A DNA stretch of 64,000 nt, taken from positions 62,001 to 126,000 of the forward strand of contig NZ_QLLN01000004.1 of the NCBI RefSeq assembly GCF_003259375.1, read 5' to 3'. The notes beneath the pieces were generated by a model that saw only the letters and a list, made by a program, of their open reading frames with translations, was not told the DNA's origin and ran no database searches. The stretch comes from Arenibacter echinorum. Its GTDB lineage: Bacteria > Bacteroidota > Bacteroidia > Flavobacteriales > Flavobacteriaceae. Shown here piece after piece: positions 16,996-24,876 of the stretch. The position numbers were made by a program, and so were the translations under genes. The stretch's first letter is position 1, and each line of letters starts with the position of its first letter.

Positions 16996-17496
16996 TTATT
17001 TTCTCTTAAAGAGAAGCTGTCCACCTGCATTTAAATTTGGAATATCAAGGTCAGCTGCATCCAAGGTCATAACATCACCATCAATGGTCACATCTACAGA
17101 GATCTCCTGCTGATATTCATCCGTATAGGTTAGTTTGCCATCGGCATAAACATAAACAGTGGTTTCCGTATCCTTTTCGGTAGGACAAGGAATATCAAAA
17201 CCATTCCCTTCGGAATTTAAACCAATTTCCAGATACTGTATCGAATTTTCAATGATAATCGTTAAATCCTGTTTAAAATCGAAACTCAGTACATAACACT
17301 CTTTCGCAGTTAAAAAGGCCAATAAATCCCTGGCATTTTTTTCATCATCACTGGCGGTATCATTATTAACCTTAAGTTCATAGGCTTGCCACACGCCCAC
17401 TATCGAGTCCTCCTTGGATTTATCATCATCACTGTCCGAGGAACATGAAAAGAAAAGACCGGTAACAAGAAAAAGTAATAAAAACTTAATTTTCAT
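16996..17496 (-). CDS. Lipocalin-like lipoprotein
   Basis: A 166-residue protein with a lipoprotein signal: hydrophobic start, lipobox FFSC and Cys18, followed by an acidic SDSDDDKSKED linker. The mature part begins SIVGVWQAYEL, the usual opening of lipocalin-like lipoproteins (DUF4923/PF13648 type) in Bacteroidota, and continues as short beta strands (YVLSFDF, TTVYVYADGKLTYTD, VTIDGDVMTL). The acid-rich +2 region fits surface-export signals described for Bacteroidota, but that is inference. The ligand is unknown. It is monocistronic. Confidence 0.7.
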   Translation of the reverse strand: MKIKFLLLFLVTGLFFSCSSDSDDDKSKEDSIVGVWQAYELKVNNDTASDDEKNARDLLAFLTAKECYVLSFDFKQDLTIIIENSIQYLEIGLNSEGNGFDIPCPTEKDTETTVYVYADGKLTYTDEYQQEISVDVTIDGDVMTLDAADLDIPNLNAGGQLLFKRK

Positions 17497-17822
17497 CTTT
17501 TTTTAAAATTTACATTGTATTAAAAGCTAACGCATTATAGTACAAATTAGTATCCCAGCTAATCCAAACAATTGAACAGGCTGCCAAACTTAGCCAAACT
17601 GCGCCTAAAAACTAAGAAAATTGGATACTCAATGTATTGAAATTTAAAAACATTGACCATGTTTTGACAATCTGCCATATCAACTCCAAAAAGCCAATAA
17701 AACTTCTTTGAATTTATGCCGAGCAAAAGTCTTATAGTATACAAAAACCAATTATTGGGCTGGCAAAGTTTGCTTAATTTCACAATATTGGAAAAAACTA
17801 TAAAATAATAAGAAACAACCAT
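17497..17822. other. Intergenic stretch before rplM, no gene seen
   Basis: About 330 bases between the lipoprotein start and the rplM promoter. No coding frame with family resemblance, RNA gene or strong inverted repeat was seen. Confidence 0.5.
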
Positions 17823-17852
17823 TTGGAATTCAACTTAATAATTGTACATTTG
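17823..17852 (+). promoter_or_regulatory. Promoter of rplM-rpsI
   Basis: TTG (17823-17825), 19-nt spacer, TACATTTG (17845-17852): a textbook Bacteroidota promoter. Transcription should start near 17859, so a coding start at 17870 is unlikely and the GTG at 17900 is preferred. Confidence 0.8.
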
Positions 17853-17899
17853 CAGCCCGTTAAACGGGATTGAAGTGTTTAATCAATAAATATATTAGT
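17853..17899 (+). promoter_or_regulatory. rplM 5' leader with small hairpin
   Basis: Directly after the -7 box lies CCCGT-TAA-ACGGG (17856-17868), a 5-bp hairpin at or next to the transcript's 5' end, then about 30 AT-rich nt to the GTG start. Ribosomal-protein leaders that bind their own product are known for several Bacteroidota operons; whether this is one cannot be decided from one sequence. Confidence 0.35.
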
Positions 17900-18355
17900 G
17901 TGGATACATTAAGCTACAAGACGATTTCGGCCAATAAGGCGACCGTTGACAAACAATGGTTACTAGTTGATGCTGAAGGAGAAACATTGGGCCGTCTTGC
18001 TTCTAAAGTAGCGCAGTTACTTAGAGGGAAGTACAAGCCTAGTTTTACACCACATGTTGATTGTGGGGATAATGTTGTTATTATCAATGCAGAAAAAATC
18101 AACCTAACCGGAAAGAAGTGGGATTCAAAAACTTACGTTCGTCACACCGGTTATCCAGGAGGCCAGAGGTTTACAACGGCTAAAGAAATGTTGGCTAAAG
18201 ATCCAGCGCGTATACTAGAGAAATCGATTAAAGGTATGTTGCCCAAAAACAAATTGGGTGCAGAGCTTTTCCGTAATCTGAAGGTGTATGCAGGCTCAGC
18301 CCACAACCAAGAAGCACAAAAACCAACAGCAATTAACTTAAACGATTTTAAGTAA
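17900..18355 (+). CDS. rplM: 50S ribosomal protein L13
   Basis: A 151-residue protein from the GTG at 17900 (read as [16 protein letters not shown], the flavobacterial L13 start). A longer frame from the TTG at 17870 would begin only 17 nt after the promoter's -7 box. Typical L13 motifs are [47 protein letters not shown] and the [17 protein letters not shown] helix. It binds 23S rRNA early in 50S assembly. The stop codon overlaps the rpsI start (TAATG), so L13 and S9 are translationally coupled, as in most bacteria. Confidence 0.95.
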   Translation: MDTLSYKTISANKATVDKQWLLVDAEGETLGRLASKVAQLLRGKYKPSFTPHVDCGDNVVIINAEKINLTGKKWDSKTYVRHTGYPGGQRFTTAKEMLAKDPARILEKSIKGMLPKNKLGAELFRNLKVYAGSAHNQEAQKPTAINLNDFK

Positions 18356-18741
18356 TGGAAATGATTCATAAAATTGGTAGAAGAAAAACTGCAGTTGCCA
18401 GAGTTTATGTTACTGAAGGTAAAGGTAACATTACCATCAACAAGAGAGACTTAAGCAACTATTTTCCTACAGCAACATTACAGTACAAAGTAAAGCAGCC
18501 ATTTACCTTAACCAACAACGAAGAAAACTTCGACGTAAAAGTTAATGTATATGGTGGCGGTATTACAGGACAGGCGGAAGCAGTTCGTTTGGCATTGTCC
18601 AGAGCATTATGCGAAATGGATGCCGAGAACAGATTGGTTCTTAAGCCAGAAGGTCTTTTAACCAGAGATCCAAGAATGGTTGAACGTAAGAAATTTGGTC
18701 AGAAGAAAGCTCGTAAGAAATTCCAGTTCTCTAAACGTTAA
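18355..18741 (+). CDS. rpsI: 30S ribosomal protein S9
   Basis: A 128-residue protein starting [19 protein letters not shown] and ending in the basic [12 protein letters not shown] tail, which reaches the P-site tRNA in the ribosome. [21 protein letters not shown] is the conserved core. The start overlaps the rplM stop by one base. No T-tract terminator is obvious after it; a small inverted repeat (CCGTATT/AATACGG, 18744-18774) follows directly. Confidence 0.96.
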   Translation: MEMIHKIGRRKTAVARVYVTEGKGNITINKRDLSNYFPTATLQYKVKQPFTLTNNEENFDVKVNVYGGGITGQAEAVRLALSRALCEMDAENRLVLKPEGLLTRDPRMVERKKFGQKKARKKFQFSKR

Positions 18742-19015
18742 TACCGTATTAACAAATCAAATACTGAAATACGGCAATTCTCTTAATGGTTATCATGAAG
18801 AAATTGGCAGATTTGGTATAATTTTTAATTGTTCATTGAAAACCCTTGTCATAGGGTAAGTAATAATCCAAAGTTAATCATAGGGTTTCTCCTTAAGGGA
18901 AAATTCAATGCATTCAAATTCTGGATAAATTAGTTTAGCATCTAAATATTAAAGGCTGCCTACAGGCACCACTTTAGTATTGCTAATTCAAAGGAACGTA
19001 AACTAAAAAATAAAA
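18742..19015 (+). promoter_or_regulatory. rpsB-tsf leader with mutually exclusive pairings
   Basis: The 274-bp stretch before rpsB has no TAnnTTTG box. It contains AAACCCT (18840-18846), which can pair either with a near partner AGGGT (18853-18857) or with a farther AGGGTTT (18882-18888). Both partners sit in a repeated TCATAGGGT. Such alternative pairing is the usual design of an attenuator or autoregulatory r-protein leader. An inverted repeat at 18744-18774 may close the upstream transcript. Its function is inferred only. Confidence 0.35.
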
Positions 19016-20086
19016 ATGGCAAACAAAGTTGAAGTAAAAGACCTTTTAGAGGCAGGTGTACATTTTGGTCACCTTACCAGAAAATGGAATCCGAACATGG
19101 CTCCCTATATCTACATGGAGCGTAACGGAATTCACGTTATCAATCTTTATAAAACAGTTGCAAAACTAGATGAGACCAACGAGGCTCTTAAAAAAATTGC
19201 AGCATCAGGTAGAAAAATACTTTTCGTAGCTACCAAAAAACAAGCAAAGGATATTGTTGCTGAAAAAGCAGGCAATGTAAACATGCCCTACATCACTGAA
19301 AGATGGCCAGGTGGTATGTTGACCAATTTCGTTACTATTCGTAAAGCCGTAAAGAAAATGGCTTCTATTGATAGAATGAAGAAAGACGGTACCTTTAACA
19401 CGCTTTCCAAAAAAGAGCGTTTACAAGTTGACCGTTTGCGTGCCAAGTTGGAAAAAAACTTAGGTTCTATTTCTGAAATGACACGTCTACCAGCTGCTTT
19501 GTTTATTGTTGACACCATGCGTGAGCACATCGCTGTAAAAGAAGCACAAAAATTGAACATTCCAATTTTTGCAATGGTAGATACCAATTCCGATCCAAGA
19601 CCAATCGATTTTATCGTTCCATCCAATGATGATGCCTCCAAATCCATAGAGGTTATTATGGCATCTGTAACTTCAGCTATTGCAGAAGGATTAACAGAAC
19701 GTAAATCTGAAAAGCAAAGTGAGAAAGAAGGTGGAGATGAAGCCAAACCAAAGGAGAAAAAAGCAAAGGTAGCCTCAGAAGAAAAAGAATCGGAACCAAA
19801 AGCAGAGAAAGCTCCCAAAAAAGCTAGTACTTCTGGAGACGATCTAACTAAAGTAGAAGGCATTGGCCCAAAGATTGCTGAAATTTTTCAAGAAGCAGGT
19901 ATAAACACTTTTGCTGATCTAGCCGACAAATCAGAAGAAGATCTTAAGGACATCCTTACTGAATCAGGCCCAAGATACGCTTCCAAAAATCCAGCGTCAT
20001 GGCCTAAGCAGGCTCAAATGGCTGCAGATGGTAAATGGGATGAATTGCAGGAATGGCAAGATAGCGTTAAGGGAGGAATAGAATAA
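19016..20086 (+). CDS. rpsB: 30S ribosomal protein S2 with C-terminal helix-hairpin-helix extension
   Basis: Residues 1 to about 228 are ordinary S2 (LLEAGVHFGHLTRKWNPNM, IYMERNGIHVINL, TERWPGGMLTNF, DTNSDPRPIDFIVPSNDDA). The protein continues with a Lys/Glu-rich linker (about 230-272, SEKQSEKEGGDEAKPKEKK...) and then a compact domain from about 275: LTKVEGIGPKIAEIFQEAGI, typical of helix-hairpin-helix/DUF4332-like modules. The total of 356 residues compares with roughly 230-290 for most S2. The same kind of tail is known on L21 of flavobacteria; on S2 it is less usual. S2 is needed for S1 docking on the 30S. It is followed by tsf, the normal order. Confidence 0.95.
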   Translation: MANKVEVKDLLEAGVHFGHLTRKWNPNMAPYIYMERNGIHVINLYKTVAKLDETNEALKKIAASGRKILFVATKKQAKDIVAEKAGNVNMPYITERWPGGMLTNFVTIRKAVKKMASIDRMKKDGTFNTLSKKERLQVDRLRAKLEKNLGSISEMTRLPAALFIVDTMREHIAVKEAQKLNIPIFAMVDTNSDPRPIDFIVPSNDDASKSIEVIMASVTSAIAEGLTERKSEKQSEKEGGDEAKPKEKKAKVASEEKESEPKAEKAPKKASTSGDDLTKVEGIGPKIAEIFQEAGINTFADLADKSEEDLKDILTESGPRYASKNPASWPKQAQMAADGKWDELQEWQDSVKGGIE

Positions 20087-20182
20087 TTCTCTTTTTACTA
20101 AAAACAGAATATAAATTTAACATTAACCTAGATTAGGATTACATTTCAATCTTAATTTAGGTGAAAATTAAAACAAAATAAA

Positions 20183-21007
20183 ATGGCTAAAATTACCGCC
20201 GCTGAGGTAAACAAATTAAGACAAACAACGGGTGCAGGCATGATGGATTGCAAAAATGCATTGGTTGAAGCAGAAGGGGATTTTGAATTGGCAATTGAAA
20301 TCTTACGTAAAAAAGGACAAAAAGTTGCCGCCAAAAGAGCTGACCGTGATTCTTCCGAGGGTGCTGCTATTGCCAAAGTAAATGCAGACAACACTACTGG
20401 AGTTATCATTTCTTTGAACTGTGAAACCGATTTCGTTGCCAAGAACGACACTTTTGTTGCTTTGGCCAACGACTTGGCAGACCTAGCCTTAAATTTCGAC
20501 ACTAAAGAAGATTTCTTGAATGCCGATTACAAAGGAAACTCTGTACAGGATAAACTTACCGAACAAACAGGTGTTATTGGCGAGAAAATTGAAATAGGTG
20601 GATTCAGCAAACTTTCCGCTCCATTTGTTGGTTCTTACATTCACGCTGGAAATAAAATAGCTACTTTAGTAGGACTTTCTGCTGCTGTTGAGGGTGCTGA
20701 CGTTGCCGCTAAAGATGTTGCCATGCAGGCAGCCGCTATGAATCCAGTAGCTTTGAACGAAGAAGGAGTTGATCAGTCGATTATTGATAAAGAAATCGAA
20801 ATTGCCAAAGATCAATTACGTCAAGAAGGAAAGCCAGAAGCTATGTTGGACAATATCGCTAAAGGTAAATTGAACCGTTTCTTCAAAGACAATACTTTGG
20901 TGAACCAAGATTTTATTAAGGACAGCAAACAAAGTGTAGCCCAATACGTAAAATCTGTTGATTCCAAATTGGAAGTAACAGGATTTAAAAGGGTTGCTTT
21001 AGGATAA
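20183..21007 (+). CDS. tsf: Translation elongation factor Ts
   Basis: A 274-residue protein with the N-terminal UBA-like segment VNKLRQTTGAGMMDCKNALVEA and the nucleotide-exchange motif NCETDFVAKND, whose Asp-Phe pair enters EF-Tu. There is one core domain plus the C-terminal ARQEGKPEAM-like helix region (LRQEGKPEAMLDNIAKGKL). It recycles EF-Tu from GDP to GTP. It lies 96 bp after rpsB and is closed by a hairpin terminator. Confidence 0.96.
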   Translation: MAKITAAEVNKLRQTTGAGMMDCKNALVEAEGDFELAIEILRKKGQKVAAKRADRDSSEGAAIAKVNADNTTGVIISLNCETDFVAKNDTFVALANDLADLALNFDTKEDFLNADYKGNSVQDKLTEQTGVIGEKIEIGGFSKLSAPFVGSYIHAGNKIATLVGLSAAVEGADVAAKDVAMQAAAMNPVALNEEGVDQSIIDKEIEIAKDQLRQEGKPEAMLDNIAKGKLNRFFKDNTLVNQDFIKDSKQSVAQYVKSVDSKLEVTGFKRVALG

Positions 21008-21027
21008 TCCTTAAGTACCAAGCATAT

Positions 21028-21062
21028 AAAAAACGCCTTTACAATGTAAAGGCGTTTTTTTA
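21028..21062 (+). terminator. Terminator after tsf
   Basis: AACGCCTTTACA (from 21032) pairs with TGTAAAGGCGTT (to 21056), followed by T-rich DNA through 21061. It closes the rpsB-tsf transcript and may also serve the convergent M61 peptidase gene. Confidence 0.9.
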
Positions 21063-21211
21063 TGCACTAAAATCAGATTATAGAATTTGTAAGCCTAAAT
21101 AAAGGCAAGGAAATTGTTATCCAGTTTCTTACCTAAATATTAACATTGAAAGGCATAATACATTCCAATTTAACCACTTGCTCTTTTTCTTAATTGCTTT
21201 GTCGACAGCTA

Positions 21212-23104
21212 TTAACCTTTCAACCACGCTTCCCGCAGTTTGATCTGTTGTTCGCCAGCCCCTTCCATTGGAACCAACTTAACGACATCCAAAGTAGGCA
21301 CCCCAACCTTCCCGCTCAATGTAATTTCCTCATCCCCTCTTTGCACCACCATTACAATTTCCTTGTCGGAATCCCAATTTATGCTCTGCCCTATAAGTAA
21401 TCGAATATTGACCAGATTGGTCAATTTACCATCAACACTCTTGATTATATCTCCCCCTTTGGCTCCCAAATTATTAAAAAAGCTGTTCAATTGAATGCCT
21501 TCCCTAACAAAAATGGCATTGTCATTTGCCGGATCTACATCTATGTAAGGTACCTCACCATCAAAAAAATATCCTGTAGCCTCTTCCTGCTCCGTTGTTT
21601 GTAGTCCCACCTTTTTCCAATACGCATCGTAATCTATAGGTGTATTTCCAATGACATTGGTATTAAAGAATTCTCCTATTTCCGTATACGTCATAGCAAT
21701 GATTTCATCAATCAACTTGTCATCCTCAAAAGGTTTGGAATCTCCATATTTTTTGGAAAGTTCCTTCATCAACCATAAAACACCTTTTTCCCCTCCACTT
21801 AACTCCCTAAGGTTAATATCCAAAGCCATATTAATCAATGCCCCTTTTTCATAAACGTTGGCATAATTTTTCTTGTAGGGCTCTTCCAATATATTTTTGC
21901 TCATTACGATAAAAGACATCCTATCATCATAGGTTTTGGATCTCTCGATCTTCTCCATAAGCCTTTGATAAAAATCTTCCTCGGTAATCAACCCTTGTTG
22001 AATTTGAAAAAGATTGGCAAAATATTCGGTAGTCCCTTCATACATCCATAAGTGCATGGACATTTTGGGGTGATTAAAATCAAAATATTGTATTTCATTG
22101 GAGTGAACCGTCAAGGGAGTAACGATATGAAAAAATTCATGGGCAACCGTGTCAAAAATTGCCTCTTCCAATCGCTCCTTCGATATTTGTTCCGGCATTA
22201 CCACTACCGTAGAAGTATGGTGCTCCAATGCCCCAAAACCTATAGCATCATTATCATCCATATTGGAAAGATAAAGAATAATGGTATAGTGCTTGGTACT
22301 GTTAATATCTCCCAGAAATGCCTTTTGACCCCGCATCATTTTTTCCATCCCTGCCTTTAAACTAGCAGCTGTAAAAAGACCATTGGGAGAATAAACACTT
22401 AAGGTTACCGCAATATCGTTTACTTGAAATGTTTCCGTACTTGGGTTGGAGTACATTATAGGATTATCTATAACCTCAAAATAACGATTGGCCACAAAAA
22501 TATCTGTTTCCGGCCTATTTACATCCTGTATTCCTTTAACCAAGGACGTTACAGGCTCCAATCCATCTGGGGCAGAAATTTCCAATGAATAAGGTATTTC
22601 TTCAAGACCATCAAAATAACCCACAAAGCCATGAAGGTTCAACATAAAGTTCTTCCCCTTTAGAATATTGGTCCCGGACGGTGAAAAGACAGGATCACTC
22701 ACCTCTACTTCGGTATCATAGGTATCGTTTACCCAATAATCAATTTTATCCAAATCCTTGGCATTGATAATCCTCCAAGTATTATCATCCAACTTTTCTA
22801 CCTTTAACTCCCCTCCTTTGTAATCCAGGGCCTTGAATTGCTCTATATACTTTCCATAATTGTCATCGCTATAGGTGCCCGGCACTGTCTTAGGAATAAA
22901 AAAGGAAACTGTATCGGCTACAAATGCCGCCGGATCCAAAATCACATTTACTTTATCGTCTACAACATTGATCAAATTGATTTTCGCAATTACTGAGGCC
23001 TTATCGGCAAACACCAAGGTCTTTGTGGTGCCACAACCTTGGAACACCAAAATTGCAACCCCTAAAATCCATGATTTTTTAAATAACCCTATTCTATTCG
23101 TCAT
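21212..23104 (-). CDS. M61-family metallopeptidase lipoprotein with PDZ domain
   Basis: A 630-residue protein with a lipoprotein signal (VFQGC, Cys24). The M61 catalytic core carries the zinc motif HEFFH at residues 322-326 (VAHEFFHIVTPL), followed about 30 residues on by WMYEGTTEYFA, which supplies the third ligand Glu. The N-terminal half is the beta-rich M61 domain. A degenerate PDZ domain lies near 530-610 (GAKGGDIIKSVDGKL). M61 enzymes are glycyl-type aminopeptidases facing the periplasm or outside. It sits alone between translation genes, which says little about substrate. Confidence 0.9.
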   Translation of the reverse strand: MTNRIGLFKKSWILGVAILVFQGCGTTKTLVFADKASVIAKINLINVVDDKVNVILDPAAFVADTVSFFIPKTVPGTYSDDNYGKYIEQFKALDYKGGELKVEKLDDNTWRIINAKDLDKIDYWVNDTYDTEVEVSDPVFSPSGTNILKGKNFMLNLHGFVGYFDGLEEIPYSLEISAPDGLEPVTSLVKGIQDVNRPETDIFVANRYFEVIDNPIMYSNPSTETFQVNDIAVTLSVYSPNGLFTAASLKAGMEKMMRGQKAFLGDINSTKHYTIILYLSNMDDNDAIGFGALEHHTSTVVVMPEQISKERLEEAIFDTVAHEFFHIVTPLTVHSNEIQYFDFNHPKMSMHLWMYEGTTEYFANLFQIQQGLITEEDFYQRLMEKIERSKTYDDRMSFIVMSKNILEEPYKKNYANVYEKGALINMALDINLRELSGGEKGVLWLMKELSKKYGDSKPFEDDKLIDEIIAMTYTEIGEFFNTNVIGNTPIDYDAYWKKVGLQTTEQEEATGYFFDGEVPYIDVDPANDNAIFVREGIQLNSFFNNLGAKGGDIIKSVDGKLTNLVNIRLLIGQSINWDSDKEIVMVVQRGDEEITLSGKVGVPTLDVVKLVPMEGAGEQQIKLREAWLKG

Positions 23105-23316
23105 TTTTTATTGATTTTATTAATCGTTTTTTCCAAAAATACCATACCCCTCTAGGCACTGACATAGCAGGAAATGGCATTTTTCAGTTATAAAATGGTG
23201 GAACTGGAAAAACTGACGCAAGATTATAAAAATAAATCTACCTTCCCATATGCATTAGGAAATAATTAAGGATAGACGAATCGTACGCGCCAAGCCACTT
23301 CATAAATATTTTTGAT

Positions 23317-23324
23317 TATTTTTG
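23317..23324 (+). promoter_or_regulatory. -7 box of the pyrH-frr promoter
   Basis: TATTTTTG at 23317-23324 matches TAnnTTTG. No good -33 TTG lies at the right distance. It ends 2 bp before an upstream ATG (23326), so that ATG would precede the transcript and the ATG at 23347 is taken as the start. Confidence 0.55.
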
Positions 23325-23346
23325 CATGAAATTAATCAACATCACG

Positions 23347-24054
23347 ATGCATTACAAAAGAATACTTTTAAAACTCAGTGGAGAAGCCCTTATGGGCACT
23401 AAGCAATACGGCATAGACGCACAGCGTTTATCCGAATACGCAGAGGAGATCAAGGAAGTAGTTGACAAAGGTATAGAAGTTGCTATTGTAATCGGTGGTG
23501 GAAATATTTTCAGAGGATTGGCAGGTGCCAGTAACGGAATGGACAGGGTACAAGCGGACCATATGGGGATGTTGGCCACCGTGATAAATGGATTGGCCCT
23601 ACAAAGTGCCTTGGAATTGCAGGGAGTACAGACCAGATTACAATCTGCCATAAAAATAAATGAGGTAGCCGAACCTTTTATCAGAAGACGCGCCATGCGA
23701 CATTTGGAAAAAGGCAGAGTAGTCATATTTGGCGGCGGTACAGGAAATCCATATTTCACCACAGATTCCGCTGCTGTATTAAGAGCTATAGAAATTGAAG
23801 CCGATGTAATTTTAAAAGGGACCCGAGTGGACGGTATTTATACCTCCGACCCGGAAAAAGACAAAACAGCTACCAAATTTGACACGATAACCTTTAAAGA
23901 TGTACTAACAAAGGGACTAAAAGTTATGGATACCACAGCCTTTACCCTAAGCCAGGAAAACGAATTGCCTATTGTTGTTTTTGACATGAACAAAAAAGGA
24001 AACCTTATGAAGTTGGTTTCCGGAGAGAATATAGGAACCGTTGTAAATCTATAG
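23347..24054 (+). CDS. pyrH: Uridylate kinase (UMP kinase)
   Basis: A 235-residue protein, the usual length, from the ATG at 23347 ([17 protein letters not shown]). The in-frame ATG at 23326 is too close to the promoter. It belongs to the amino-acid-kinase fold: LKLSGEAL and [10 protein letters not shown] bind nucleotide and [17 protein letters not shown] is the conserved phosphate loop, and [11 protein letters not shown] closes the ATP site. It makes UDP from UMP in pyrimidine synthesis. frr follows after 41 bp and is probably cotranscribed, the usual tsf-pyrH-frr neighbourhood interrupted here by the M61 gene. Confidence 0.96.
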   Translation: MHYKRILLKLSGEALMGTKQYGIDAQRLSEYAEEIKEVVDKGIEVAIVIGGGNIFRGLAGASNGMDRVQADHMGMLATVINGLALQSALELQGVQTRLQSAIKINEVAEPFIRRRAMRHLEKGRVVIFGGGTGNPYFTTDSAAVLRAIEIEADVILKGTRVDGIYTSDPEKDKTATKFDTITFKDVLTKGLKVMDTTAFTLSQENELPIVVFDMNKKGNLMKLVSGENIGTVVNL

Positions 24055-24095
24055 TTTTGGCACTATTTGTGTTAAATCATTAAAAAAAATAGCAT

Positions 24096-24650
24096 ATGAA
24101 CGAAGAAATTAAATTTATACTGGATACTACCCAAGAAGGGATGGATAGTGCTATAGCACACCTTGAAAAAATGTTTTTAAAAATTAGGGCCGGAAAGGCA
24201 AGTCCGGTAATGTTGTCCAGTGTAATGGTGGAATATTACGGCTCCCCCACCCCATTGTCCCAGGTTGCAAATGTGAATACCCCAGACGCAAGGACCTTGT
24301 CCGTTCAGCCATGGGAAAAGAACATGCTACATGAAATTGAAAAAGCCATAATGAACGCCAATCTTGGATTTAATCCTATGAACAACGGCGATTTCGTAAT
24401 TATAAACGTACCTCCCCTAACGGAAGAAAGAAGAAGGGATTTGGTAAAACAGGCAAAGGCTGAAGCGGAAGACGCAAAGATAGGTGTCCGCAATGCACGT
24501 CAGGAAGCCAACAAAGAAATTAGAGGCCTGGAAGCGTCAGAAGATTTACAGAAGAACGCAGAAGCCGATGTTCAGGCACTCACCGATAAGTATATTAGAA
24601 AGATAGATGCCTTCCTTGAGTCCAAGGAGGCGGAAATCATGAAGGTATAA
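24096..24650 (+). CDS. frr: Ribosome recycling factor
   Basis: A 184-residue protein of standard length. It shows the two-domain RRF pattern: helix KIRAGKASPVMLSSVMVEYYGSPTPLSQVAN, then the beta domain TLSVQPWEK, then the long C-terminal helices with LTEERRRDLVKQAKAEAEDAK and VRNARQE. With EF-G it splits the post-termination ribosome. It is the last gene of the pyrH-frr transcript, closed by a 40-nt palindromic terminator. Confidence 0.97.
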   Translation: MNEEIKFILDTTQEGMDSAIAHLEKMFLKIRAGKASPVMLSSVMVEYYGSPTPLSQVANVNTPDARTLSVQPWEKNMLHEIEKAIMNANLGFNPMNNGDFVIINVPPLTEERRRDLVKQAKAEAEDAKIGVRNARQEANKEIRGLEASEDLQKNAEADVQALTDKYIRKIDAFLESKEAEIMKV

Positions 24651-24664
24651 TCCTCAAAGTATCA

Positions 24665-24708
24665 AAACTAAAAGAGCGACCCCTAGGGGTCGCTCTTTTA
24701 GTTTTTCC
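24665..24708. terminator. Terminator after frr
   Basis: A perfect 40-nt palindrome at 24665-24704, centred on CCCCTAGGGG with arms AAACTAAAAGAGCGA and its complement, is followed by T-rich DNA. Confidence 0.93.
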
Positions 24709-24759
24709 CGACCCTTACTATTTAGTACCAGCTTCCTAGGAACAATAACAATCATTCTC

Positions 24760-24767
24760 TACCTTTG
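24760..24767 (+). promoter_or_regulatory. Possible -7 box upstream of the MMPL permease
   Basis: TACCTTTG at 24760-24767 matches TAnnTTTG and lies about 110 bp before the ATG at 24877. No clear -33 element is seen. Confidence 0.4.
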
Positions 24768-24876
24768 CGCTCGAATAATTTTAGAATCCGAAAGACCTGT
24801 TTAAATCATAACGGTTTATTGGTTTTTTTAAGGTTTATATGCCAAATAAGCATTCTATAATAAGACGTTTCACTAG

